From a virus: DNA of 64,000 bases. Shown here piece after piece: positions 1 to 7,211 of this stretch (positions are counted from its first letter, which is position 1; each line of letters begins with the position of its first letter). Where the stretch lies: positions 1-64,000 of the IMG/VR virus record IMGVR_UViG_3300042311_001128; one strand, written 5' to 3'. The position numbers and the translations under genes were made by a program. Below the pieces are notes generated by a model. It saw nothing but the letters and a program-made list of their open reading frames with translations. It made no database searches and was not told the DNA's origin.

Positions 1-950
1 CTCCCGAATACGCAGACTACCCGAAAACCGTAAAAGTTGACGCGGTTGTCGCGGCGGTAGTTGAGGTAGCGAATCGCGGAACGGCAGTAATTAGGATTGT
101 TGCCACAGGAACCGCCCCGCATGACAGAATATGGATTATTTCCGTCTTTTTCAGTAGATTCTAAGCTATTTTCAGCATCAAGATTTTCCTCTTGATTATT
201 ATCAAGCCAAGCACTGCCGTCACTAGGCGCATTTTCATAATTGTCATGCCAGTCATCCATACACCATTCCCAGACGTTGCCGTGCATATCGTATAATCCG
301 AAAGCATTCGGGGGAAATTGACCAACGGGGATAGTTTCCTTTTTATTTTCGCCTTTGGGTTCCGAGGCATAAGTTATAGAAGCATTATAGTTAGCTAACT
401 TATCAGTAAGGGTTTCTCCAAAGTAAAAGGGTGGGTAAGATTCACCTTTTGCGAGGTCTAGGGGTTCTGTCATAGCACGACAAGCGTATTCCCATTGTGC
501 CTCCGAAGGCAGTCTATAATCTCTCTCCGTTAGCTTAGACAGTCGCTGGCAAAACTCTACAGCTTCATACCAATTGACTCTTTCAACGGGTCTAAGCCAT
601 CTATCTATTTCTCTGTCTTGATCTTGATAGGGTTTTTTAAAATAAGATGGATCTTCTTCTAAGTCTATTTTTACTTTTAAATCTGTTCTGGTGGCAATCA
701 CTTTCCATTGACCTTGAGTAATGGGATATTTCCCCATGAAGAAAGGAGGAACCTTTACATTATGTTGGGGACGTTCATTATTATGGCTATCTTTTTCATT
801 TTTAGGAGAACCCATTGTAAAAGTACCATCAGGTATAAATACCATGTCGAGGTCAACGTTATTTGGTAGAGTTTCTGTAAAACAGTTAGCAGTGTGGGTG
901 GTAGTTTTAATGATTTCGCCGCGAAGGTTTACTGTAGGGGTTTTAAACAT
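1..950 (-). CDS. FGE-sulfatase (C-type lectin fold) protein, DGR variable-protein-like, partial
   Basis: The frame is open from an ATG at 950 to the left edge (about 316 codons), so the gene is partial. It carries the formylglycine-generating-enzyme family signature: FIPDGTFTMGSP near residue 40, KYPITQGQWKV, YRLPSEAQWEYACRA and YDMHGNVWEWC, then the C-terminal RGGSCGNNPNYCRSA and a GFRVV end. Proteins with this fold serve as ligand-binding variable proteins in cyanobacterial and phage DGRs. The last ~110 bases (about 10-120) are dense in AAC/AAT-derived codons (Asn, Tyr, Asp, Ile, Leu), as expected for an adenine-mutagenised variable region. Downstream on this strand, where the template repeat and reverse transcriptase normally lie, is outside the window. 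Probable role is a tail-tip adhesin or a displayed binding protein; a true sulfatase-activating enzyme is less likely. It shares 30+ near-identical bases with the gene at 48372. Confidence 0.85.
   Translation of the reverse strand, partial: MFKTPTVNLRGEIIKTTTHTANCFTETLPNNVDLDMVFIPDGTFTMGSPKNEKDSHNNERPQHNVKVPPFFMGKYPITQGQWKVIATRTDLKVKIDLEEDPSYFKKPYQDQDREIDRWLRPVERVNWYEAVEFCQRLSKLTERDYRLPSEAQWEYACRAMTEPLDLAKGESYPPFYFGETLTDKLANYNASITYASEPKGENKKETIPVGQFPPNAFGLYDMHGNVWEWCMDDWHDNYENAPSDGSAWLDNNQEENLDAENSLESTEKDGNNPYSVMRGGSCGNNPNYCRSAIRYLNYRRDNRVNFYGFRVVCVFG
10..122 (-). other. candidate DGR variable region (VR)
   Basis: On the minus strand the codons between the invariant RGGS and GFRVV motifs are almost all explained by A-to-N changes in an Asn-rich (AAC/AAT) template: for example TAC, GGC, GTC, CTC, ATT and TTT sit where relatives have Asn, while invariant codons (CGG GGC GGT, TGC CGT, GGT TTT CGG) contain few or no A. 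This is the usual DGR footprint. The template repeat is not in the window. Confidence 0.6.
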
Positions 951-1176
951 AATGTCCTTTCCTTGGTATTAGTATTTTAACAAAATTGATGAGCAGGACT
1001 CACTAAAACTTTAATTTCTTGCTGGGGGATAATCCTCACGTCCCATCATCGCCAATCCGAACCGCTCCCCACCGCACTTAATCAAGCAAAATCGGATTAA
1101 GCCAATTTGACGGGCAGTGCTAACCAGATAAACGAACTAGACAATAAGAGTGTAAAAAAAATAATATTGGGGGATA

Positions 1177-1267
1177 GCATTAACAATATCAACAAAGCCT
1201 AAAACCTATATATATCAAGGATTTCATTGTTAATATCCTTATCTACAATCTATTAACGATAATAACT
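1177..1267 (+). repeat. ~100-bp palindromic module, copy A
   Basis: This contains AACAATATCAACAAAG, a CCTATATATATCAAGG centre and the imperfect palindrome ATTGTTAATA-TC-CTTATCTACAAT followed by a further TATTAAC half site. The same order of boxes occurs in eight other places (around 42.6-43.3 kb and 57.2-58.7 kb). Confidence 0.75.
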
Positions 1268-1325
1268 TAGTTCTTTTGTACTATTATCTTTTTGTAATTT
1301 TTTTGTAAGTTTTTTTTTAAAATAC

Positions 1326-1354
1326 TTGACAATTCTAGCAATTTACTATAAGAT
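1326..1354 (+). promoter_or_regulatory. sigma-70-type promoter
   Basis: TTGACA at 1326-1331 is separated by 17 bases from TAAGAT at 1349-1354. The -35 region TTGACAATTCTAGCA is shared exactly with the promoter at 10545, and both end in TAAGAT, so the two operons probably start from the same promoter type. Confidence 0.8.
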
Positions 1355-1380
1355 TGTATTAATCAAATTTTAGAGGAGAG

Positions 1381-1674
1381 ATGCTTATCACCCATATCTC
1401 GGTAGAATACACTCAGAAAGTCAACCTTGGTAATTTTGAGTCTGTGAGTATCTCCCTAAATATTCACGGAAAACCAGAGGACGGCGAAGATCCTGACGCT
1501 TGCTATGAATTTCTTTTAAATCAAGCACAGCGATTCGTCATAGCAAAACTGCAAGAAATAACAGAGGCTCACAGCGTCGCTTGCCCCAGTGTTACTAAAT
1601 ATCTTGCTGGTAAAGAAATAGATGAGTTTCCTTCCTCTTATAGATTTAGCGATCCTAGCAACCTTCCTTTTTAG
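1381..1674 (+). CDS. conserved hypothetical phage protein (97 aa)
   Basis: The ATG sits directly behind GAGGAGAG, 27 bases after the -10 box, so it is the first gene of the operon. The protein begins with a beta-rich stretch (VEYTQKVNLGNFESVSISL) and continues with an acidic loop and a helix. Small proteins with this N-terminal pattern often sit beside Gp3-like/RDF-like genes in phages, as here (12 bases upstream of the next gene). I assign no function. A role in early replication or recombination is inferred from position only. Confidence 0.75.
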   Translation: MLITHISVEYTQKVNLGNFESVSISLNIHGKPEDGEDPDACYEFLLNQAQRFVIAKLQEITEAHSVACPSVTKYLAGKEIDEFPSSYRFSDPSNLPF

Positions 1675-1685
1675 GAGTAAAAACA

Positions 1686-2693
1686 ATGCCTATAAAATCT
1701 TTGACAACAAGACAAGCCCGGTTCCTTAGACTGGGTATAATTCGCAAAGGGGGAGAAAAAAAAGAAAACCCTAAAAGACCTGGCACTCTAATAAGCGGAG
1801 ATGATTTAGAATATTTTCGCATTGATTCTGATATTCAAGGAATCAACGAAAAATTTACCGCTATTTACGGGAAAGAGCCTAAGCAATTAGATTGCTTGTT
1901 ACCTTTTCCTTATACAGACCAAGTATTTCCTTGTTGGATGGAACAGTGGAATGATAAAGATTTAAAAACCTCTGGGTTAATGATTCGGTGTGATGAGGAA
2001 AAGCAACATATCTACCAACAAGCTGGCAAAATGATTGCCACTAATCCTATCCCGTGCAAACGACAACAAAATCCTGACGGAAGTTATTCAGGGTGTAAAT
2101 GCAAGCAAGTTGGGCGATTGCAGATTGTTTTACCTAAATTAGGTGAACTAGGATACTTTGAAGTCGAAACCCATTCAAAGTGGGATATTATCGGGCTAAC
2201 AGAGCAACTACTAGCTATTGAAACATCGGCTGGTAGTTTGATTGGTATCCCTTTTCTATTAGAACGCGGGTCAAGAGAGCTATCTTATCCCTTACCAGAC
2301 GGAAAAAGGGGACGAAAGACTTTTAGTCTTTTATCAATCCGTGTTCACCCTAATAGTGCTTCTCAAGTATTGCAAATAATCGAAACAAAAGCCTTTCAGC
2401 GATTTACGGGAAATGTAGAACCTGTCAGAACTCTATCTGCTGCGTCAACGGGAAACGTAAAAATGTTCAACCCTTCGCAACCAGTGCCGGATGATCGTAA
2501 ACAAGCTGGGATTACTTGGGCTGTAGGTAAAGGATTACCTCAACCAGAAGCTTTGCAAATCGCCCAACAAGCAACCTCTGAAAAAGAATTGGCCGACCTC
2601 CTAAAAAAAGCTGTAGACGCAAGGCTAAAGCCAGTAATAGAAGTTTGCAGTGAAAATATTGATCCTGGTGAACTTCTCAGTGAAGATTTTTAA
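1686..2693 (+). CDS. Gp3-like recombination directionality factor / metal-binding protein
   Basis: This 335-aa protein resembles the phage Gp3-like (RDF-like, 'hydrolase or metal-binding protein') family: an N-terminal LGIIRKG segment, a DDLEYFRID stretch, a KEPKQLDCLLPFP segment, a Cys cluster (CKRQQ...GCKCKQVG, residues ~123-140) suited to a metal site, and a beta-rich middle. The serine-integrase partner phiC31 Gp3 belongs to this broad family, but most members are unstudied and may be single-strand annealing or replication proteins. No integrase gene is visible, so an RDF role cannot be shown here. It has a good ribosome site (GGAGTAAAAACA) and follows the 97-aa gene by 11 bases. The C-terminal ~90 residues look like a flexible region followed by a UBA-like helical segment. 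Confidence 0.6.
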   Translation: MPIKSLTTRQARFLRLGIIRKGGEKKENPKRPGTLISGDDLEYFRIDSDIQGINEKFTAIYGKEPKQLDCLLPFPYTDQVFPCWMEQWNDKDLKTSGLMIRCDEEKQHIYQQAGKMIATNPIPCKRQQNPDGSYSGCKCKQVGRLQIVLPKLGELGYFEVETHSKWDIIGLTEQLLAIETSAGSLIGIPFLLERGSRELSYPLPDGKRGRKTFSLLSIRVHPNSASQVLQIIETKAFQRFTGNVEPVRTLSAASTGNVKMFNPSQPVPDDRKQAGITWAVGKGLPQPEALQIAQQATSEKELADLLKKAVDARLKPVIEVCSENIDPGELLSEDF

Positions 2694-2696
2694 TAG

Positions 2697-2718
2697 TTAG
2701 TTGTCAGTTATCAGCAAC
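2697..2718. repeat. AGTTATC-type heptamer repeat (STRR-like)
   Basis: TTAGTTGTCAGTTATCAG follows the stop codon. The same iterated heptamer occurs after many genes in this window (for example 5143, 5650, 47972, 48319, 48907, 49281, 50873, 61326, 61597). Short tandem heptamers are typical of cyanobacterial intergenic DNA. Confidence 0.6.
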
Positions 2719-2772
2719 CTATAAAGACCTGAAAAGCTAAAAAATCTAAAAATGGAAATTAAGGAGTATTAA

Positions 2773-3192
2773 ATGAATCGGAATCTCTTAAGTCGCGATT
2801 GGTGGGATGAACTGACTTTCCAGCAAATACAAGAAATCTTAGTTGAAAGCAGCAAAAACCAATGGAAAGTTTTAAGTACAGGGCAAGTCGAAAATATTTG
2901 CTTGCATGGATTGGTAGCTAACCTAGTTTTTAGTGTAGGTATTAATCAAGTACAGCAATTAAGGGCAGATTTTGAGATTACTTGCGATTCTGGCAAGACT
3001 AAAAAAGTAATCAAAATTAATTTAACATCTGTAGAATTGAAATCTACAAACTTGCTATTTGAAACATTAACAAGTTTATCAGAATCAAATAATCCGTATA
3101 TATGGATTAAAGGTAAGGCGATTAATTTTCCAGAAATTACGATTCTTGTTAACGAATGGGGAAAACGCTATAAAGACCTAAAAATGTCTTAA
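2773..3192 (+). CDS. hypothetical protein (139 aa)
   Basis: The ATG has a clear Shine-Dalgarno (AAGGAGTATTAA). The protein starts with a helical SRDWWDELTFQQIQEILVES segment, then alternates predicted strands and helices and has no signal peptide or membrane segment. I do not recognise the family. It lies between the RDF-like gene and a pair of small hydrophobic paralogues in the first operon. Confidence 0.65.
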   Translation: MNRNLLSRDWWDELTFQQIQEILVESSKNQWKVLSTGQVENICLHGLVANLVFSVGINQVQQLRADFEITCDSGKTKKVIKINLTSVELKSTNLLFETLTSLSESNNPYIWIKGKAINFPEITILVNEWGKRYKDLKMS

Positions 3193-3225
3193 AAGTAAAA
3201 ACTAGCACAATTGGGGAGTAAAACA

Positions 3226-3270
3226 GTGAACATCACCCGTATTTCAAAGAGCGGCTGTATAAGCTTATGA
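3226..3270 (+). CDS. possible 14-aa leader peptide
   Basis: A GTG preceded by GGGGAGTAAAACA opens a 14-codon frame (MNITRISKSG...) whose TGA overlaps the ATG of the next gene by ATGA. The next gene lacks its own ribosome site, so this short frame may couple its translation. It could also be the remnant of a truncated gene. Confidence 0.35.
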   Translation: MNITRISKSGCISL

Positions 3271-3626
3271 TTAGAAATAAATATCTCGAATTATCTCTTG
3301 ACTCAAAAAATTGGATTGATGATTTATTAAAAAAATCTCAAACTAGCCAAATAACTAACGAGATATTAATCTGGTGGTGGGAAGGGGATATACAAAAAGG
3401 ATACATCTATCCGTACTTATCCGATGATAAATGGAATCTTTCTTTTATTAATCGGTTTAAATTTTGGGTTATAACTATTCTTATACCTATATGTACAGGA
3501 GTTAGTATTCCTTCTCCTCTTAAAAAAGATTTTGATCTTTTCAAAAAAGCTTTAACACTAGCGTCGATTTTTCTAGCAGAAAAAAGCTGGTATAAAGAAA
3601 TAACCGACAATACAACTAAGGAGTAA
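3267..3626 (+). CDS. hypothetical protein, paralogue of the next gene (119 aa)
   Basis: The central segment FWVITILIPICTGVSIPSPL is hydrophobic and is followed by KKDFDLFKKALTLAS. The next gene has the matching layout (FQFIFSILTGVAIPNLLKKN...LFLQSLVIAS), so the two are tandem paralogues. The hydrophobic stretch with TGV(S/A)IP could be a membrane-associated hairpin. The start overlaps the 14-codon leader. Function unknown. Confidence 0.6.
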   Translation: MIRNKYLELSLDSKNWIDDLLKKSQTSQITNEILIWWWEGDIQKGYIYPYLSDDKWNLSFINRFKFWVITILIPICTGVSIPSPLKKDFDLFKKALTLASIFLAEKSWYKEITDNTTKE

Positions 3627-3630
3627 AAAA

Positions 3631-4065
3631 ATGAAAAGCCTGACCTATCAAGTGCTAATCAACTTAAGCTACGCTGAGTTGCCAACAGAAGCCAAGCAAT
3701 ATGTTAATCGCTTAGTTCTTAAAACATCAAAAAAACCCTTTGCATCGAAAATACTAGAAGGAGTTTATGAAAACGTAATCAAAGCAGATGACAATGATAT
3801 AGAATGTCTTCTTTTAAGCGGTGCATTTATTGACGCTGATTCAAATAGGAAAGTAGGATGTTTTTGGCGTTTTAAAACTGCTATATTCCAGTTTATCTTT
3901 TCGATTTTAACAGGTGTAGCAATACCTAATCTTCTCAAGAAAAACTATTGTCTTTTTCTACAATCTCTTGTTATAGCTAGTTACCTTGTAAAGGAGGGTT
4001 ATGTCATTCTCCCATTGATGGGACTACGAATAAAGCAAGAAACAACTAAAAATAATCACAACTGA
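3631..4065 (+). CDS. hypothetical protein, paralogue of the previous gene (144 aa)
   Basis: It shares the ILTGVAIPNLLKK motif and the following LFLQSLVIAS helix with the upstream gene and has its own ribosome site (AAGGAGTAAAAAA). An N-terminal helical domain (YAELPTEAKQYVNRLVLK) precedes the hydrophobic segment. It is probably the product of a local duplication. Function unknown. Confidence 0.65.
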   Translation: MKSLTYQVLINLSYAELPTEAKQYVNRLVLKTSKKPFASKILEGVYENVIKADDNDIECLLLSGAFIDADSNRKVGCFWRFKTAIFQFIFSILTGVAIPNLLKKNYCLFLQSLVIASYLVKEGYVILPLMGLRIKQETTKNNHN

Positions 4066-4076
4066 GGAGTAACAAA

Positions 4077-5138
4077 ATGAGCGCAAAATCAAGAGACAAA
4101 ATCAGAACTTATGGGTCTGCAAGAGGAGAGTTAATCGTAGTCGATCCCCAGCTAATTTCTTTCAGATTAGCCAATGGTCACTTTGTCGGACCAAGAATAG
4201 GGCTTCGTGACAACGGCAAAATGCACATCTTGCCTGATGAAACTCTTTTAACCTTTAGCCTCGATTTAATCGAAACTATCGCAGGGGAAAACGGATGGAA
4301 TACCCGCGTTACCTACGACTTGGAGTTGATTAAAGAACTAGCCGATAAGATACTGGCATCGGGCGTAATCTATCAACCTTTACACTTGATTGCAGACGGT
4401 GATCGACTGTTTCCTATGGACGGGCATCGAAGGGTATTAGCTTGGTTGCTTTTAGCCTCTCAAGGAATAATAATTCCTAACGTTCTAGCAATTATTAAGC
4501 CTTTGTCAGGCGGGCTAACCGTCCGGGACTTAGAGTATCAAATGCTCTCTTACGGCACTGATAGCGAAAAACTATCGGTGTACGACAAAGCGAAACTGAT
4601 CAGACGGCATTTACACGAGGATAGATTAGCTGGTTTAACTGAAGAACAGTCCTACCAACAGTTTTGCGAAAAAACTGGATGGAAAAAATCAGAATATGAT
4701 CGGACTCTAGAAATTTCTTCGATGTCTAGTCCGACATTAAAAGCAATCGAAGGTAAAGTATCGGAGACGACTTTACACAATCTTGTAAGGAAAAATGAAC
4801 TAACACTCTCGGAGAAAGAAAATGTTCTTTTAGAGACTGTAGCTATAGCGGAAGAAAAAGGGATAAAAGCCACTGGAGAATTAGTTCAATCTGTAGCAGC
4901 TAACCTTATAGAGTCTAAAAATCCAACTTTTTTGGACTCTGATGGAAACGTAAAACCCAGTGACGAATTAGAGCCAAAACCCATTAAACTTACTCCGAAA
5001 GCTAAAGAAGTTAAATATCTATTAATATCTTTAGCAACCGAAGGAAATGCAAAGCAAACAGACGATGATACAATGACCGTAGATTTTCCTGTAACTCTTT
5101 GGGAAAAACTTATTGATTTTGTAGAGAGATTAAGTTAG
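4077..5138 (+). CDS. ParB/Srx-like N-terminal domain protein
   Basis: This 353-aa protein has an N-terminal ParB/sulfiredoxin-like fold: LHLIADGDRLFPMDGHRRVLAWL carries the diagnostic DGHRR (residues 115-119). A helix-turn-helix-rich middle follows (EEQSYQQFCEKTGWKKSEYDRTLEISS, then SETTLHNLVRKNELTLSEKEN), and then an acidic linker and C-terminal domain. Proteins of this build act as plasmid or phage partition/regulatory DNA-binding proteins or CTP switches; some are nucleases. With the plasmid-like replicase at 7212 and no integrase, a partition or copy-control role is plausible but is inference. Ribosome site TGAGGAGTAACAAA. Confidence 0.7.
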   Translation: MSAKSRDKIRTYGSARGELIVVDPQLISFRLANGHFVGPRIGLRDNGKMHILPDETLLTFSLDLIETIAGENGWNTRVTYDLELIKELADKILASGVIYQPLHLIADGDRLFPMDGHRRVLAWLLLASQGIIIPNVLAIIKPLSGGLTVRDLEYQMLSYGTDSEKLSVYDKAKLIRRHLHEDRLAGLTEEQSYQQFCEKTGWKKSEYDRTLEISSMSSPTLKAIEGKVSETTLHNLVRKNELTLSEKENVLLETVAIAEEKGIKATGELVQSVAANLIESKNPTFLDSDGNVKPSDELEPKPIKLTPKAKEVKYLLISLATEGNAKQTDDDTMTVDFPVTLWEKLIDFVERLS

Positions 5139-5190
5139 GATTAGTTGTCAGTTATCAGTAAAAAATTGCTAAATAAATTAAAAGAACCCG

Positions 5191-5487
5191 ATGATCCAAT
5201 ATCACGAACGCACACAAACTCAAATTAGACTGCTATCCCAAAAATTAGCAGATACAGTTGGTAGAGAAATATTTGCTTCTTTAGAAAGAGGAGATCAAGA
5301 AGATATTTTTGAGCAAATGCTTACAAGCCTCTACTATTCCTATAAATTTAATAGGCACATGACAAGCTGGTGTGGAACTGCATTCCAAGCGATTGAAACC
5401 CTGCTATCTAAACTGGAAAAAAACAATGAACCAAAAAAATGCACTCAACCCCAAAATTCTACTGATGGCCACAAAACTAGCAGATAA
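5191..5487 (+). CDS. hypothetical protein, tandem paralogue 1 (98 aa)
   Basis: The core LSQKLADTVGREIFASLERG ... AFQAIETLLSKLE is repeated in the overlapping next gene, so this is a duplicated small helical protein. The ribosome site is weak (AAAGAACCCG). Heptamer repeats precede it. Function unknown. Confidence 0.55.
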   Translation: MIQYHERTQTQIRLLSQKLADTVGREIFASLERGDQEDIFEQMLTSLYYSYKFNRHMTSWCGTAFQAIETLLSKLEKNNEPKKCTQPQNSTDGHKTSR

Positions 5488-5644
5488 AGTCCACGATATT
5501 TTTCCCTTTTCTAGCAAAGAAGAAAAAACAGTCTTTTTTGAACTAATGCTTTTAGATTTGTCGCTTTTAGCTTCTAAAGACGGATGTGTAGCGGCGGGGA
5601 ATAGGCTAAAGACAATTGAAGCTTTACTATCTAAGTTAGATTAG
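5426..5644 (+). CDS. hypothetical protein, tandem paralogue 2 (72 aa)
   Basis: I chose the ATG at 5426 because from there the protein aligns with its upstream paralogue (MATKLADKVHDIF ... NRLKTIEALLSKLD). It overlaps that gene's 3' end by 62 bases in another frame. Small all-helical protein of unknown function. Confidence 0.55.
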   Translation: MNQKNALNPKILLMATKLADKVHDIFPFSSKEEKTVFFELMLLDLSLLASKDGCVAAGNRLKTIEALLSKLD

Positions 5645-5696
5645 TTTAAAATTAGCTATCAGTTATCAACTAAAAATCAAAACAATTAGGAGTATT

Positions 5697-6056
5697 ATGT
5701 CTTTTTTCGTCTCTTCAGATTGTCCTGCTCGTGAAACAGAGTGGCCTTGTCCTGACCCTGTACAACTGAGTCCAGAAAAAATAGAACAAGAAAAAAAACA
5801 GGCAGAAAAAAAGATTTTTAGAAGTGTTCATTCAAAAAGAATACTTGGGAGTCTAGAAAAAATTGAAATAGTTTACGGATATACAGTTTATGTATTTTCT
5901 GACGGCAGCCGATGGAACTTAAAGGATTATTATAGACATTTAGAAAGTATTCCCCTTTACGGTCCGTACTTAAGTGACTATGGAATTAACCGAAAAGATA
6001 AAGAAGGATTTACTCCAGTTAGAACATATCAAGCAACAAATGATATGTTTCAATAA
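5697..6056 (+). CDS. hypothetical protein (119 aa)
   Basis: This is the last gene of the first operon, with a good ribosome site (TTAGGAGTATT). A Glu/Lys-rich helix (EKIEQEKKQAEKK) is followed by a small beta domain (YTVYVFSDGSRWNLKDYYRHL). It is bounded downstream by a shared hairpin terminator. Function unknown. Confidence 0.6.
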   Translation: MSFFVSSDCPARETEWPCPDPVQLSPEKIEQEKKQAEKKIFRSVHSKRILGSLEKIEIVYGYTVYVFSDGSRWNLKDYYRHLESIPLYGPYLSDYGINRKDKEGFTPVRTYQATNDMFQ

Positions 6057-6068
6057 ATCTCAAATAAA

Positions 6069-6092
6069 GAACAGAGGGTTAACCCTCTGTTC
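6069..6092. terminator. bidirectional hairpin terminator
   Basis: GAACAGAGGG-TTAA-CCCTCTGTTC followed by T-rich sequence lies between two convergent genes (6056 + and 6100 -). Confidence 0.8.
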
Positions 6093-6099
6093 TTTCTTG

Positions 6100-6705
6100 T
6101 TATGCTCCGATCAGTTTCTCCTGTAAATATTGGTAAACTTCTTTCTGTAAATCTTTTGGGGCAGAACACAAAAAAGCTTTCACATCTTCTAGATCGATCT
6201 CTTTAATCATCTTCTGTAACTCATCTAGCTTTAAGTAAAGAGATTCAACTTCTTTAATTACAAGCTTTGCTTTAACTTGAGTATCAGCTTCCTGAAAAAG
6301 TTCGGGAACTAAATTAGGATTTTCAACACAATTCTTTTTTTGATTGATTGGATCTTTTAGAAAATCCTGAATTGTTGGCCAGTCGCCATTAAGATAATTC
6401 ACAAAAGAATCTGTATCAAGACCAAATACAGCAGCTAGTAATCGCATATTCCCTAGATCAGGGCAACTAGCGATATTTTTTAGCTCCCAGTTTTGAACCG
6501 CTCCCCCAGAAAATTCTGTGCCAGGTAATCCCAATCGCCGACCTTCTTTTAGTATCCACTCAGTAAATTCGGCTTGGGTCATACTTAGCCCCATCCTTTT
6601 TGCCTTAATAGTATCAGACATTTTGCTTATCCCTTTTTCTGTCAAAGCCGAAGCTTTTACTCGTTTGCGGGGTGTTCCGTCGCTATTGAATCGTGGTGTA
6701 GCCAT
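6100..6705 (-). CDS. XRE-type phage repressor
   Basis: This 201-aa protein is read divergently from a small DNA-binding gene. Residues ~35-110 form a helix-turn-helix domain (MGLSMTQAEFTEWILKEGRR ... FSGGAVQNWELK ... MRLLAAVFGL) like phage CI-type/XRE regulators, followed by a coiled-coil-prone C-terminus (ESLYLKLDELQKMIKEIDLED) that could dimerise. No LexA-type protease motif is visible. Position opposite a Cro-like gene and next to an operator marks it as the probable lysogeny repressor. The basic N-terminus (TPRKRVKASAL) may add DNA contacts. Confidence 0.7.
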   Translation of the reverse strand: MATPRFNSDGTPRKRVKASALTEKGISKMSDTIKAKRMGLSMTQAEFTEWILKEGRRLGLPGTEFSGGAVQNWELKNIASCPDLGNMRLLAAVFGLDTDSFVNYLNGDWPTIQDFLKDPINQKKNCVENPNLVPELFQEADTQVKAKLVIKEVESLYLKLDELQKMIKEIDLEDVKAFLCSAPKDLQKEVYQYLQEKLIGA

Positions 6706-6822
6706 AAAAGTGTATTTTGATAAGATACCCTTATCTTACACTACCTTGCAAAAAACTTACAAAAAACTTACAGGAAATCTCGACTTTTATGATACAATAT
6801 AGAAAATTCTGTAAATTAAGCT
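6706..6822. promoter_or_regulatory. repressor/Cro-like divergent control region with operator
   Basis: GATAAG-ATACC-CTTATC (about 6719-6735) is a perfect 6-bp inverted repeat next to the repressor start, and two direct copies of AAAACTTACA follow. GATACAAT near 6791 is a -10-like box for the rightward gene. This is the layout of a lysis-lysogeny switch. Confidence 0.55.
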
Positions 6823-7047
6823 ATGTCTGCCAATCAAGATGCTCTAATAAAAGTTGTGTCAATCCGGGTTAAAAAAGAGCTATGGGCTGAGATGTGTAAA
6901 AGATCAGAGGTTTTAGGCTTAAAAACCCAAGAGGCATTTGAAATTGCACTAAAGTCCTATCTTTTTATTCCCATTGAGTCCGAACTCACTGCCAGAAAAG
7001 AGGGCGAAAATGCTTTTTACAACTCTTTGCATCAATCTAAAACCTAA
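6823..7047 (+). CDS. small DNA-binding protein, Cro-position (74 aa)
   Basis: An N-terminal beta strand (LIKVVSIRVKKELW) and two helices (WAEMCKRSEVLGLKTQEAFEIALKSYL) suggest a ribbon-helix-helix fold. It is transcribed divergently from the repressor, the place of Cro or an excision regulator. No ribosome site is obvious, so the gene may be nearly leaderless. Function inferred from position and fold only. Confidence 0.55.
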   Translation: MSANQDALIKVVSIRVKKELWAEMCKRSEVLGLKTQEAFEIALKSYLFIPIESELTARKEGENAFYNSLHQSKT

Positions 7048-7156
7048 GCGTAGCGAGGATTTACAGGTGTAGTGTAAGTGTAGTATTTACCGATCAAGAA
7101 AATTCTGCTAGGATAGTAGATACCTTGATTTGTTCTAGTCCACCTTATCTACCCAA

Positions 7157-7182
7157 CAAAAAACCCGCTCGCAGGCGGGTCG
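7157..7182 (-). terminator. hairpin terminator (minus strand)
   Basis: ACCCGC-TCGCAG-GCGGGT has a run of A on its left side, so read leftward it is a hairpin followed by U residues. It may shield the repressor region from leftward transcription. Confidence 0.6.
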
Positions 7183-7211
7183 TGTAAACAAACACTTTTC
7201 ATATAGAAATT

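Larger units (their letters stand above)
951..1380. other. 430-bp intergenic region with one repeat module and a promoter
   Basis: There is no credible ORF. It separates the minus-strand FGE-fold gene from the plus-strand operon. It holds one copy of the ~100-bp palindromic module (1177-1267) and, just before the first plus-strand gene, a consensus-like sigma-70 promoter at 1326-1354. Runs of T (1290-1320) lie between them. Confidence 0.7.

Noticed and set aside
161-972. Short frames at 161-370 (-) and 721-972 (+)
   Set aside because: Both lie inside the minus-strand FGE-fold gene in other frames; its motifs and continuous frame show which is real.
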